Source: Micavibrio sp. UBA6147
GTDB taxonomy: Bacteria; Pseudomonadota; Alphaproteobacteria; Micavibrionales; UBA1664
Reading direction: 5' to 3'
DNA length: 64,000 bases
Assembly: GCA_002423185.1 (NCBI GenBank)
Contig: DIUX01000001.1
Span: forward strand, 392,050 to 456,049
Part shown: positions 7,882-16,688 of the stretch, piece by piece
How positions within the stretch are numbered: position 1 is the stretch's first letter
Layout: each line of letters starts with the position of its first letter
Notes under the pieces: generated by a model
Databases searched by the model: none
What the model was told of the DNA's origin: nothing
What the model saw: only the letters and a program-made list of their open reading frames with translations
Program-made: the position numbers and the translations under genes

Positions 7882-10350
7882 TTAATATCCGCCCGATGCG
7901 GCAAAGCTCTCACCATACGGTACCCAGATATTCTTCACCTGAGTCGCGCGGCGTAAGAATTCGCGCCCCTCGGCTTGGGCGGGGTCGCTCCAGTTTCTCG
8001 CTTTGCCATGGTTAACCCAGCTTTGCTTGAGGTTGCCAAGAGTCATCGCCTCAACCGCGGCGCTTTGCCCGCCATGGCCGAAATACCAAACGGAATCAAC
8101 GCCGTCATGTTCGGCAAGCGGTTTGACAAGCTCGCTATGGCGGCCTGTGACAATGTTGATGACGCCGCCGCTGAGGTCGGATGTGTCAAAAACCTGATAC
8201 AGCGCAGTCGCAATCAAGGGCGCAGATTCACACGGAATAACAACCGCGCGGTTGCCCATCGCAATCACCGGCATCACCAGCGATAAAAACGACGCAAACG
8301 GTGCATCTTCGGGGCAAACCACGCCGACAACGCCGATCGGTTCGTTCATCGCCAGCACAACGCTTTGCTGTGGTGGCGTGTGAACGACCCCTTCATATTT
8401 ATCGCACCATCCGGCATAGGAAAACACGCGCTCCAGCCCCGTCATAAATTCCTTTTCGGCGGCGGATTTGCTCTGTCCCGTCAGGCTGGCAATAAGGGCG
8501 CAAAACTCTGCCTTCCGCGCCGCAAGGTTTTCACCGATGTAATACAGGATTTGCGACCGCAAATGCGCATCCGTTGCCGCCCAGCCTTCGGCCTTATGGG
8601 CGGCTTCGACGGCGTTGCGGATGTCCTTGCGGTTGCCTTCACCGACATGACCGGCAAGCGATCCATCGGCGGCATAGACAGGAAGGCTGTAATTCCCGTC
8701 AGGGCGCTGTTGCTTGCCACCAATATAGTTTTTGGCGGTGCGGTCAATCAAAGAATCCGACGCGTTGGCGGCGCTGCTTTCCTTTGGCGCAACCTTGGCT
8801 TTGGCGGGTTTGATGAGGGGGAGTTTCGCTTCATATTTCGGGCGCATATAGGCGAATAATCCTTCGCGCCCGCCTTCGCGGCCATAGCCCGACTCGCGGT
8901 ATCCGCCAAACCCTGCGGCGGCGTCAAATTGGTTGGTGGCATTCACCCACACAACCCCCGCCTTGATGCGGGGCGCGAGTTCCAGCGCCATATTGATATT
9001 CTCGCTCCACACCGATGCGGCAAGGCCGTAAACGGTGTTATTCGCAATCGACACGGCTTCGTCTTGGTTTTTAAACGTTATGGCGGCGAGGACAGGGCCG
9101 AAAACCTCGGTCTGCGCAATCTCGTCACTTGGTTCAACATCGGTGAGCAAAGTCGGTGGGTAAAAACACCCTTTGCCGTTGCCGAGCTTGGCAAAATCAG
9201 ACGGGCTTCCGCATGGTTGGTGCAAACAGGCGCCGTCCGCAACGGCTTTATTGACAAGGCCGGTAATGCGCTCAAGCTGCGCGGCGTCCACCACGCTGCC
9301 CATATCCATGGATTTATCCATCGGGTCACCAACGCGCAAAGACTCCATCCGGCGCAGCAATTTGCCGATGAACCGCTCCGCGATGGATTCCTGAACCAGC
9401 AAGCGCGACCCGCCGCAACAGACTTCGCCCTGATTAAACCAGATCGCGTCAACAACGCCCTCAACGGCGCTGTCTAAATCGGCATCTTCAAACACGATGA
9501 ACGGCGATTTGCCGCCGAGTTCAAGGGTGAGAGCCTTGCCGCTTCCCGCCGAATTTTTGCGGATCAAACGCCCGATCTCGGTTGATCCGGTAAAGGCGAG
9601 CTTATCAATCCCCTCATGGTTGACCAGCGCTGCGCCCGTCGCGCCGTCACCGGTGACAATATTCACCACCCCGTCCGGCAATCCGGCTTCACAGCAAATC
9701 TGCGCGAACAGAATTGCGGTGAGGGGCGTTTGTTCCGCCGGTTTCAAAACCACGGTGTTGCCCAGTGCAATCGCCGGCGCGATTTTCCATGCGAGCATCA
9801 AGAGCGGAAAGTTCCAAGGGATAATCTGACCCGCTACGCCGAGCGGCTCATAATCAGGGAATTCTTTTTCCGCCAATTGCGCCCATCCGGCGTGATGATA
9901 AAAATGACGCACCGCGAGCGGCACATCAATATCGCGCGTTTCGCGAATGGTTTTGCCGTTATCCAGCGTTTCGAGCACCGCAAATAACCGCGCATGTTTT
10001 TGCATTAATCGCGCAATGGCGTATAAATACCGCGCCCGCTCAAATCCCTTCAATCCAGCCCAGCCTTTTTGCGCCTTGCGGGCGGCTTTGACGGCTTTGT
10101 CCACGTCGGCGGCGCTGGCTTGCGCGGCCTTCATAAGCGGCGCCCCATTGGCGGGGTTGAACACGTCAAACGATGTTTCGCGCCCGTTTTCGGCGGTAGG
10201 GGACACGAATTTTCCGCCGATAAACAGCTTCATAACACCGTCTTTATGGCTGGCGAGCCATTCTTTGGCCTGTGCGTCCGATTCCGGTGATGTGCCGTAA
10301 TCCAATGCGTCAAAGGCTTCTGCTACGGTTTTGGAGGCGGGCTGTGTCAT
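7882..10350 (-). CDS. ALDH16-type aldehyde dehydrogenase with two ALDH domains
   Basis: An 822-residue protein, far longer than the roughly 490 residues of ordinary aldehyde dehydrogenases. Residues about 40-510 form a complete catalytic unit: Asn180 in PWNF, Glu277 in LELGGK and the nucleophile pair Cys311/Cys312 in NQGEVCCGG. Residues about 540-822 are a second ALDH-like domain (MNEPIGVVGVVCPEDAP) that lacks the catalytic cysteine loop. This matches the ALDH16 family, where the second domain is structural. It follows deoC in the same operon, so oxidation of the acetaldehyde released by DeoC is the likely job (inferred). Its start overlaps the preceding gene by 4 bases. Confidence 0.9.
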   Translation of the reverse strand: MTQPASKTVAEAFDALDYGTSPESDAQAKEWLASHKDGVMKLFIGGKFVSPTAENGRETSFDVFNPANGAPLMKAAQASAADVDKAVKAARKAQKGWAGLKGFERARYLYAIARLMQKHARLFAVLETLDNGKTIRETRDIDVPLAVRHFYHHAGWAQLAEKEFPDYEPLGVAGQIIPWNFPLLMLAWKIAPAIALGNTVVLKPAEQTPLTAILFAQICCEAGLPDGVVNIVTGDGATGAALVNHEGIDKLAFTGSTEIGRLIRKNSAGSGKALTLELGGKSPFIVFEDADLDSAVEGVVDAIWFNQGEVCCGGSRLLVQESIAERFIGKLLRRMESLRVGDPMDKSMDMGSVVDAAQLERITGLVNKAVADGACLHQPCGSPSDFAKLGNGKGCFYPPTLLTDVEPSDEIAQTEVFGPVLAAITFKNQDEAVSIANNTVYGLAASVWSENINMALELAPRIKAGVVWVNATNQFDAAAGFGGYRESGYGREGGREGLFAYMRPKYEAKLPLIKPAKAKVAPKESSAANASDSLIDRTAKNYIGGKQQRPDGNYSLPVYAADGSLAGHVGEGNRKDIRNAVEAAHKAEGWAATDAHLRSQILYYIGENLAARKAEFCALIASLTGQSKSAAEKEFMTGLERVFSYAGWCDKYEGVVHTPPQQSVVLAMNEPIGVVGVVCPEDAPFASFLSLVMPVIAMGNRAVVIPCESAPLIATALYQVFDTSDLSGGVINIVTGRHSELVKPLAEHDGVDSVWYFGHGGQSAAVEAMTLGNLKQSWVNHGKARNWSDPAQAEGREFLRRATQVKNIWVPYGESFAASGGY

Positions 10351-10889
10351 GGTCTTCGTCCCTTGTGTTTATCTTTGCGGGCTTGAGCTTTAATTTTGGC
10401 GGCGCGGGCTTTGGCTTCGGCATCCGCTTTGGCTTTGTTGGCGGCGAGTTTGCGCGCCGTATCGGCGCTGACAATCTCGGTAATCGCTTTGTGGGCTTGA
10501 ACGCTCTGATCGGGGGTGACAACGCCGTGGTGGTTCAGGCAATAAAATGTCTGGTCAACCGCAAACCGCCCCTTGGATACTTCCTTGTATCGCAGCGCGA
10601 TGGCGGGTTTGATTTGCACATCCAGCATATCAACGCCGACAACAAACCCTTTGCCGACCACGTCAAATCCGTGGTGCAGGGTTTGCGGTTCGAAAAACAG
10701 GGTTTCGCCTGTTTTGCTGCGGCTCAGGATACGCGTTTGATGGCGGTCATAAAGTTCTTGGAGTCCACTGACGCCGAGCCGTTCTTCAATCTGGCTCAAT
10801 CGCTCCCCCTTGGGTGAGAGCGGGTCGGCCTCAGGCCATAAAAGGCGGCTGATGGCTTGAAATCTGTGATGCAATTGATTGGTGAACAT
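10347..10889 (-). CDS. Hypothetical protein between deoC and ALDH16
   Basis: A 180-residue protein that I do not recognise. The first 125 residues look like a globular domain (KTGETLFFEPQTLHHGFDVV). The last 45 are a Lys/Ala-rich, probably helical basic tail. There is no signal peptide or transmembrane helix. It lies 33 bp after deoC and overlaps the ALDH16 start by 4 bases, so it is almost certainly co-translated with both. A role in deoxynucleoside or aldehyde metabolism is guesswork from position only. Confidence 0.65.
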   Translation of the reverse strand: MFTNQLHHRFQAISRLLWPEADPLSPKGERLSQIEERLGVSGLQELYDRHQTRILSRSKTGETLFFEPQTLHHGFDVVGKGFVVGVDMLDVQIKPAIALRYKEVSKGRFAVDQTFYCLNHHGVVTPDQSVQAHKAITEIVSADTARKLAANKAKADAEAKARAAKIKAQARKDKHKGRRP

Positions 10890-10922
10890 GCTGCGTTTCC
10901 TTTGGTCTTTTCCCGCTGTATT

Positions 10923-11960
10923 TTATCCTGCCGGATGGCGGTTAAAGGCGGAATACCGCCCCGTCACGAAATGCTCCAATTGCCGTTCGATATCGGCGAG
11001 CAAGCTACTCGCGCCGAAACGGAACAAATCGGGCTGCAACCATTCATGCCCCAATTCCTCGTTCATCAGGAATTGGTAATTCAGTGCATCTTTGGCGGTG
11101 GATATTCCGCCGGCGGGTTTATACCCCACTTTGAACCCCGTCCGCTCCTCATACTCGCGGATCATCCGCACCATGATGAGGGTGAAAGGCAGGGTCGCAT
11201 TGACCTTTTCCTTGCCGGTCGATGTTTTGATGAAATCGGCGCCTGCCATCATGCAAACAAGGCTGGCCTTGGCGACATTGCGCATGGTGGCGAGTTCGCC
11301 GGTGCCCAAAATCGCCTTCACGCGCGCTTCGCCGCATGCCTCGCGATAGGCGCTCATTTCGTCATACAAGGCTTGCCAATTGCCGTTTAGCACATGGTGG
11401 CGCGTAATCACGATATCAATCTCGCCTGCGCCGGCGGCAACCGACGCCTTAATCTCCGCCACGCGCTGTGGAAACGGCGATAATCCATGCGGAAATCCGG
11501 TTGACACGGCTGCAACGGGAATGCCGCTGCCCTCAAGGGCTTTGACCGCCGTTTCAACCATTTCGTGATAAACGCAAACCGCGCCAGTATGAATATCATG
11601 CTCCCCCATGCCGAGCGCCTCAAGCAAATCGCGGCGCACAGGGTTGCGCGCCTTGGCGCATAAACGCCGCACGCGTCCGGGTGTGTCGTCACTGTTAAGG
11701 GTGGTGAGGTCAATACAGGTCAAGGCCTTCAACAGCCACGCCGCCTGCCAATGTTTTTTGACGGATCGGCGCGTGCCGATGGTTTTACAGCGGCGCTGAA
11801 GGGCGCTGTAATTGGCGCGGGCAAGGTCGAGCCATTCAAGGTCAAGGCTCATCCCCTCATTGCGGGCATGGATAATCCGGTTATGATCTGCGCGGCTGGT
11901 CACGGTCTGGTCATGGTCACTATTCGGCGTGCGCGGTTGCGGCATCTGTGTCACAGACAT
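10923..11960 (-). CDS. deoC: Deoxyribose-phosphate aldolase DeoC
   Basis: Splits 2-deoxyribose-5-phosphate into glyceraldehyde-3-phosphate and acetaldehyde. The Schiff-base lysine is in ADFIKTSTGK, the second active-site lysine in GYKPAGGI, and the proton-relay aspartate in EIDIVI. At about 345 residues it belongs to the longer class of DeoC rather than the 250-residue E. coli type. The ATG at 11960 is preferred over the in-frame ATG at 11981 because AGGGGA sits six bases ahead of it, while the upstream ATG has only AT-rich sequence. It heads a likely four-gene operon (deoC, unknown, ALDH16, unknown). Confidence 0.95.
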   Translation of the reverse strand: MSVTQMPQPRTPNSDHDQTVTSRADHNRIIHARNEGMSLDLEWLDLARANYSALQRRCKTIGTRRSVKKHWQAAWLLKALTCIDLTTLNSDDTPGRVRRLCAKARNPVRRDLLEALGMGEHDIHTGAVCVYHEMVETAVKALEGSGIPVAAVSTGFPHGLSPFPQRVAEIKASVAAGAGEIDIVITRHHVLNGNWQALYDEMSAYREACGEARVKAILGTGELATMRNVAKASLVCMMAGADFIKTSTGKEKVNATLPFTLIMVRMIREYEERTGFKVGYKPAGGISTAKDALNYQFLMNEELGHEWLQPDLFRFGASSLLADIERQLEHFVTGRYSAFNRHPAG

Positions 11961-12098
11961 GCATGATCCCCTGCTGTTCATATATTTTCATTTATTGCCC
12001 TACTAAAGAGCAGACAACCCCCCGCCTTGTCAAGAAATCCGCATGCTGCACCCGCCATAATTCACGCCTTTTTAAGGATTTTTATTTATGCTGAACCG

Positions 12099-12722
12099 AT
12101 GTTATTCCATACCGTACCGCGCAAATTTGAGGGGGACACCCTAGAGCCCCGTACGTTCGTCACGGCGGATCGTGGCATAGACGAAGGCCATTATATTTTT
12201 GCAACGGGCAATCAACAACTCTCGGCCTGTTACGCCATTCCGAACGGCCATAAACATTTTTCCGATATGCTGGATGACGGGGCGATGTTGTTGATGATTC
12301 AGGCCAAGACAATGGCGATGGATACGGCCTTGGACGCCACAATGTTCACCGTCCCGCGGGAGGTTTTTACGCCATTCCCGGGCAAAGACGACCAACATGT
12401 TTGCGCCTATGAAATCCAGCGCAGCGAAATGGCGGTGCATCGCCGCATTGAAAATTTTGACGACATGATGACAATGGGGCTACAGATTTTCGTACCCGCT
12501 GAGCAACCAAAGACTGATCAAGACTGGGACAAATTATCACCCTCGGCGGGGCAAAACTGTTTGAAGTTTTTAAAACAGCTTCATGACGAGGGGCAGGTTC
12601 GCTGGCTGAATGCAGAGCGCGGAATAAATCCTCACCCGCACGTCGCTCAAGCCTTCGGCCTATCCATGCAAGAGCCAACACAACAAGCCAAAGCAACGCC
12701 CGCCGCGCGTGTTTCAAAATAA
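12099..12722 (+). CDS. Hypothetical protein
   Basis: About 207 residues from ATG 12099; the frame is open back to a TTG at 12027 but no good upstream start is seen. I do not recognise a family. It appears soluble, with a possible alpha/beta region (GHYIFATGNQQLSACYAIP) and a disordered Ala/Gln/Thr-rich tail. It is a single gene between divergent deoC and convergent hisS. Codon use resembles its neighbours, so it is probably a real gene. Confidence 0.6.
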   Translation: MLFHTVPRKFEGDTLEPRTFVTADRGIDEGHYIFATGNQQLSACYAIPNGHKHFSDMLDDGAMLLMIQAKTMAMDTALDATMFTVPREVFTPFPGKDDQHVCAYEIQRSEMAVHRRIENFDDMMTMGLQIFVPAEQPKTDQDWDKLSPSAGQNCLKFLKQLHDEGQVRWLNAERGINPHPHVAQAFGLSMQEPTQQAKATPAARVSK

Positions 12723-12772
12723 TCTTGTCTCCCACCCATCATGCGGGCAGGAAAGGAATCGCCCCTTAACGA

Positions 12773-14122
12773 TTAAGACGGAACGACCCAGCTTTCGGGA
12801 TGAACGGTTTGCTGCTCGCCGGATGCAAGGTTTTTGACTTCGTGCGATCCTGCGGCATCAAAAGGCGGGAACCACACAAACGGAATGCCTTTTTTCTCGG
12901 CATAGGAAATCTGTTTCCCGATTTTTTGCGGCGCGTGGTACATCTCGACCTTCATCCCCCGTCCGCGCAAAATGCGGGCGGTTTGGGCGGCGGCGGCGCG
13001 CTGGTCGTCATTCGGCAACACAACCATCACATCGGCGGGCGATTTTTTATCGCCCTTGATGCGTCCGTAATGGTGCAAAACATCGAACAAACGCGTGAAC
13101 CCGATGGAAATACCAACCCCTGGCAAGTGACGATTGATAAACGTCCCCGCCAGATCATCATACCGCCCGCCGGAGCAAACGGAGGACGTGAATTCCGGAA
13201 TATCCATCAAATTGGTTTCATAGACTGTGCCGGTGTAATAATCCAGCCCCCGCACAATCGACAAATCGCCGACAACCGACCCTTCGGGCAAATGCGAAAG
13301 ATTGTCGAGAACAAACCCAAGCTCCGAAATGCCTTCTTCCATCTGGGCGTTTTTCGGCGTCAAGCTCAATCCCTTGGACGAGGCGGATTTCACCATCGCC
13401 AATTCCAAAATCGGCGTGATCTGGGCGGTGGTGAGGCCGATTTCCTTGGTCAAAATATCCGCCACCGCGGATTCCCCGATTTTATCCAGCTTATCAACAT
13501 TACGCGTTGTGCCGATCACGTCGGTCACGCCCATCGCGTCCAAAAGCCCGATCAGGATTTTGCGGTTGCTGATTTTCATCTTGATCCGCCCAATATCAAG
13601 CCCGCTCATCGCGTCAAAAATAACGGCGGGGAGTTCGGCATCAAAAGATAAAGGCAGGCTGTCGGGGTTGATAATATCAATATCGCATTGGTAAAATTCA
13701 CGGCATCGGCCAAGCTGGGGCCGTTCTCCGCGCCAAACGCGCTGCATCTGATACCGCTTGAACGGAAAGACAAGGTCGTTGAAATGCTGCGCCGTATAGC
13801 GGGCGAGCGGCACAGTCTGGTCAAAATGCAGCCCGAGCCGTGCCTCTTTCGCATCGTCTTCTGTCGCTTGAAGGCGGTTCAGGACATAAATCTCCTTATC
13901 CGTTTCCCCCTTGGCGAGCAGCACGTCAAGCTCCTCCACCGACGGTGTTTCGATGGAACAAAACCCATAGCTTTCAAACGTCTTGCGGATATGGTCGAGC
14001 CATTGAAGTTCCACCAGCCGTATTTCAGGCAACCATTCGGGAAAGCCGCTCACGGGGCGGGGCTTATAGATGGTCTTCTTGTCTTTTTTGGCGTTTTGTT
14101 GCTGTTCTGCTGGCTGTCCCAT
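12773..14122 (-). CDS. hisS: Histidyl-tRNA synthetase
   Basis: A 449-residue class II synthetase. Motif 2 region reads RVWRGERPQLGRCREFYQCD. The histidine-specific motifs are GLDYYTGTVYE and SVCSGGRYDDL. Motif 3 is in GVGISIGFTRLFD, and an anticodon-binding domain fills the last 100 residues. REFYQCD is the archaeal/eukaryote-like version rather than the usual bacterial RQFHQ type, which agrees with the divergent HisRS known in many alphaproteobacteria. It stands alone, whereas hisS often follows ispG; here ispG is 38 kb away. A Gln/Lys-rich extension precedes the first motif. Confidence 0.95.
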   Translation of the reverse strand: MGQPAEQQQNAKKDKKTIYKPRPVSGFPEWLPEIRLVELQWLDHIRKTFESYGFCSIETPSVEELDVLLAKGETDKEIYVLNRLQATEDDAKEARLGLHFDQTVPLARYTAQHFNDLVFPFKRYQMQRVWRGERPQLGRCREFYQCDIDIINPDSLPLSFDAELPAVIFDAMSGLDIGRIKMKISNRKILIGLLDAMGVTDVIGTTRNVDKLDKIGESAVADILTKEIGLTTAQITPILELAMVKSASSKGLSLTPKNAQMEEGISELGFVLDNLSHLPEGSVVGDLSIVRGLDYYTGTVYETNLMDIPEFTSSVCSGGRYDDLAGTFINRHLPGVGISIGFTRLFDVLHHYGRIKGDKKSPADVMVVLPNDDQRAAAAQTARILRGRGMKVEMYHAPQKIGKQISYAEKKGIPFVWFPPFDAAGSHEVKNLASGEQQTVHPESWVVPS

Positions 14123-14203
14123 AGTCTTATGCGTCCGTCTTCTTTTGATGCTGCGTGATATTTATGAACCCTTTATATATCACGATTTTTGCGTCTGCGA
14201 AGC

Positions 14204-15094
14204 CTAAAGAGCCGGATTTTTACAAAACGAGCGGCGATGGACAATCTCGGTGGGATAGGCGGCGCGCGCGGAAATCATCTGCCGCTCGGCCTTTTTGCTG
14301 AAATACCGTGAAAATTTGCCGTCGGGAAGGCTGCTCAACCAGTCATGAACGGTTGTCAGGGCGCTCACCTTGCCGTTCCAATACAGAGTTTTACGCACGC
14401 GCGGCCAGTGGATCGAGAGCTTTTTATGCCGCGTTTCCACAACATGGCTGGTCAGGCGCGGCCTCGCAAATGCATGAACCAAAGGGGAGGTGGTTTGCGC
14501 GTTTGCCGTTACAGACGAGGCAGCGGAAACGGAAACAGGCGAAGCCGACGAAAATGCCGACACGGCGACGCCTGCGCCATCATGCACCATGGCGTCCTTG
14601 AGGGCGTCCTTGCCCATTTTAATCGGCTGCGGCGACACGGGCATATCGACGACATTCTCAGGCATCGGCGACATCTCAGGCATCTCTGGCATCGAGGGTT
14701 TCACGGCGGCGGGTTGCGGCGCGGCGGCGAGGTTAAAAACCCGTTTGCGGCTTTTGCGGATTTTGGTTGTGAAGAAATGCTTGAACCCGAAATAATCAAT
14801 CGGGTCGACGGCGCTTCGGACGATTTTTTTGCGCCCTTCACGCCCGCGCTTGGTGAGGCCGAGCGCGAAATACGCCAGTGTTCCGGCAATGACAAGGGTG
14901 AGGTCGAGCGGAAACGGCGTGAACAGGGCAATGAGTTTCCAAGGGTGGCGCTTCAAATCGTCTTGCAAAACGTCCCCTACCGCGCAAAAAATCTTTGTCA
15001 GGCGAAGGCCGAAACGGTCAATCGCACTGAAATGTTTTTTAAGCACTGCGTTTTGTTTTGCGTGTTTTTCAGGCACAGCGCATCCATCTGCCAA
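14204..15094 (-). CDS. HPWKL-family membrane protein, copy 1 (unknown function)
   Basis: About 296 residues in a family I do not recognise, related to the next two upstream genes. The shared core is a basic helix (GLRLTKIFCAVGDVLQDDLK), the motif HPWKL, a hydrophobic stretch that could span the membrane once or twice, and the motif LGLTKRGRE. A second shared block near the C-terminus begins IHWPRVRKTLYWNGK. Between the blocks this copy has a Pro/Ser/Ala-rich insert of about 90 residues missing from its paralogues. The start is uncertain: the frame opens with TTG at 15094, with GTG options at 15076 and 15046. A TATTAT-like -10 element lies close upstream of the TTG, favouring a later start. 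Confidence 0.65.
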   Translation of the reverse strand: MADGCAVPEKHAKQNAVLKKHFSAIDRFGLRLTKIFCAVGDVLQDDLKRHPWKLIALFTPFPLDLTLVIAGTLAYFALGLTKRGREGRKKIVRSAVDPIDYFGFKHFFTTKIRKSRKRVFNLAAAPQPAAVKPSMPEMPEMSPMPENVVDMPVSPQPIKMGKDALKDAMVHDGAGVAVSAFSSASPVSVSAASSVTANAQTTSPLVHAFARPRLTSHVVETRHKKLSIHWPRVRKTLYWNGKVSALTTVHDWLSSLPDGKFSRYFSKKAERQMISARAAYPTEIVHRRSFCKNPAL

Positions 15095-15196
15095 TTTGTA
15101 TAATATGTAAAAGTGTTAGCATGATCCGTTTTGCCAAGTAAACTAATTTTACCCACCAAGTTCATTTCACTGCGTGAATAAATTTGGCGATACGCC

Positions 15197-15880
15197 CTAC
15201 AGCCCCATCTTCCCGAAACCGCGCACTTTTGTTTCGCGCACAAGGTAACTGGTCTGGTTTGAAATAATCTGGCGTTCAAGGCTGCGGTTAAAGGCGCGGG
15301 TAAGGGGGTTGTCGGGCAGGCTTGCCGACCATTCGAGGCCCATATTGAGCAACACGATCTTGCCTTGGTACAACAAGTTCTGGCGCAATAAATGCCAATT
15401 CACGGCAATATGCGGTGACGGCGCTTTTTCCGTTGCGGCGCGGGCTTCCATGAATTTGCCATAGGCTTTGTAATCAATGGCTTGGCGGAAGGCGTTGACG
15501 GCCTTATGGCGGTGTTCTCGCGCTCGTTTCGTGAGCCCCAGCGCAATGTGCAAAACCGTTCCGGTTGCCACCACCGCCGCCCCGAAAGGCGGAATCGGAA
15601 GAATATAGAAAAACAATTTCCAAGGGTGGTCTTTGACGTCGTCTTTCATCACGCTGGCGGTTGCCGAAAAAATCTGTGTCAGGCGCAAGCCCCGCGCATC
15701 GCCTTTCTTCAGGAGCGGCGCAATCTGCTCCGTTGTCAAATCCTCAACATCAATTTGGTGCGCCAGCACAGACCGCATCAAATCATCCCCCGTCAATCCG
15801 TCCGTATTGCGCGGCGGGGTGGCTTGCAATCGCGGCTCCGAAGGAGCAGGGGGCGTTGTGGTGCGGTCGGTATACGTCAT
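15197..15880 (-). CDS. HPWKL-family membrane protein, copy 2 (unknown function)
   Basis: A 227-residue paralogue of the flanking genes. After a polar Pro/Thr-rich N-terminus come GLRLTQIFSATASVMKDDVK, HPWKLFFYILPIPP, a hydrophobic stretch, and LGLTKRARE, then the C-terminal block VNWHLLRQNLLYQGK. It is the most compact copy and the best one for defining the family. ATG 15880 lies 21 bp downstream of copy 3, suggesting one transcript. No catalytic motif or signal peptide is seen. An inner-membrane location is inferred from the hydrophobic segment. Confidence 0.7.
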   Translation of the reverse strand: MTYTDRTTTPPAPSEPRLQATPPRNTDGLTGDDLMRSVLAHQIDVEDLTTEQIAPLLKKGDARGLRLTQIFSATASVMKDDVKDHPWKLFFYILPIPPFGAAVVATGTVLHIALGLTKRAREHRHKAVNAFRQAIDYKAYGKFMEARAATEKAPSPHIAVNWHLLRQNLLYQGKIVLLNMGLEWSASLPDNPLTRAFNRSLERQIISNQTSYLVRETKVRGFGKMGL

Positions 15881-15901
15881 GCGCTTCTGTGCTTTTTGTT
15901 T

Positions 15902-16582
15902 TTATGGTTGCGGGGTTGAACAGCAAGGCGCTGTGTTCGTATGTTTTTCAAGGTTCAAGGCCATTTTGCCCTGTACGCGGGTTTGTTGCCGTTCCATGTA
16001 CCGCAATCCGGCCTTAACACCGAAAACGCGGCGCAGGCTCTGACAATAATGTATCGACATGCCGTATAATTCGTTCATGCCTTGGTAATATAAATGCGTT
16101 GTAACCGCCCATCTGTCAAGCGCAGCGGGTTGCGCCTGCGCGCAAAGGTTGGTGGGCGCGGCTTTGACAAAGGGGGCATAAACCCCGCCGTCAACAGGCC
16201 GCGAAAACCCGTCTTTAATAATCGCCTTTTGTGTGCGGGCGTGTGCGGTGAGGCCAAGCTGGAAATGCAGAGCGGTGAGCATAACGGTGAGCATCCCGCT
16301 CAATGGCGGCGCAATCGGCGCGACAAGGAAAAACAATTTCCAAGGATGGATCAAAAGGTCGTTCCGCACCGCCTTGCCAAAGGCGCGAACCAGTTCCGCC
16401 TTGCGCAAAAAACGCCGATCTTTATGACACAACGATTCAATCGCCCGCGCGTCCACCGCACACGCTGCATCGGCGGTGTTGCCGCCCGTATTTTGTAGCG
16501 TATTTTGCAGCGTGTTTTGTGCCGTGTCGGCTGCGATGTCTGTGCTGTATTGTCTGTCCATAACCCCAAAAGAATTATACAT
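15902..16582 (-). CDS. HPWKL-family membrane protein, copy 3 (unknown function)
   Basis: A 226-residue paralogue, the most divergent of the three. It keeps AVRNDLLIHPWKLFFLVAPI, a hydrophobic segment, LGLTAHAR and the C-terminal block beginning LDRWAVTTHLYYQG. The N-terminus is Asn/Thr/Gln-rich. ATG 16582 has a good AGGGGAA ribosome binding site, so this is probably the first gene of the triplet's transcript. cobT ends about 105 bp upstream on the same strand. Confidence 0.68.
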   Translation of the reverse strand: MYNSFGVMDRQYSTDIAADTAQNTLQNTLQNTGGNTADAACAVDARAIESLCHKDRRFLRKAELVRAFGKAVRNDLLIHPWKLFFLVAPIAPPLSGMLTVMLTALHFQLGLTAHARTQKAIIKDGFSRPVDGGVYAPFVKAAPTNLCAQAQPAALDRWAVTTHLYYQGMNELYGMSIHYCQSLRRVFGVKAGLRYMERQQTRVQGKMALNLEKHTNTAPCCSTPQP

Positions 16583-16688
16583 TTTTCCCCTGAAAGGAAA
16601 GTTTTTTATGGCGATTATGGTATGCTGGAAAAAACTGCAATTTTGATGGGTTTTTGCCCCTGTTTAAGGGGCGTTCCGGCGTGAATCA

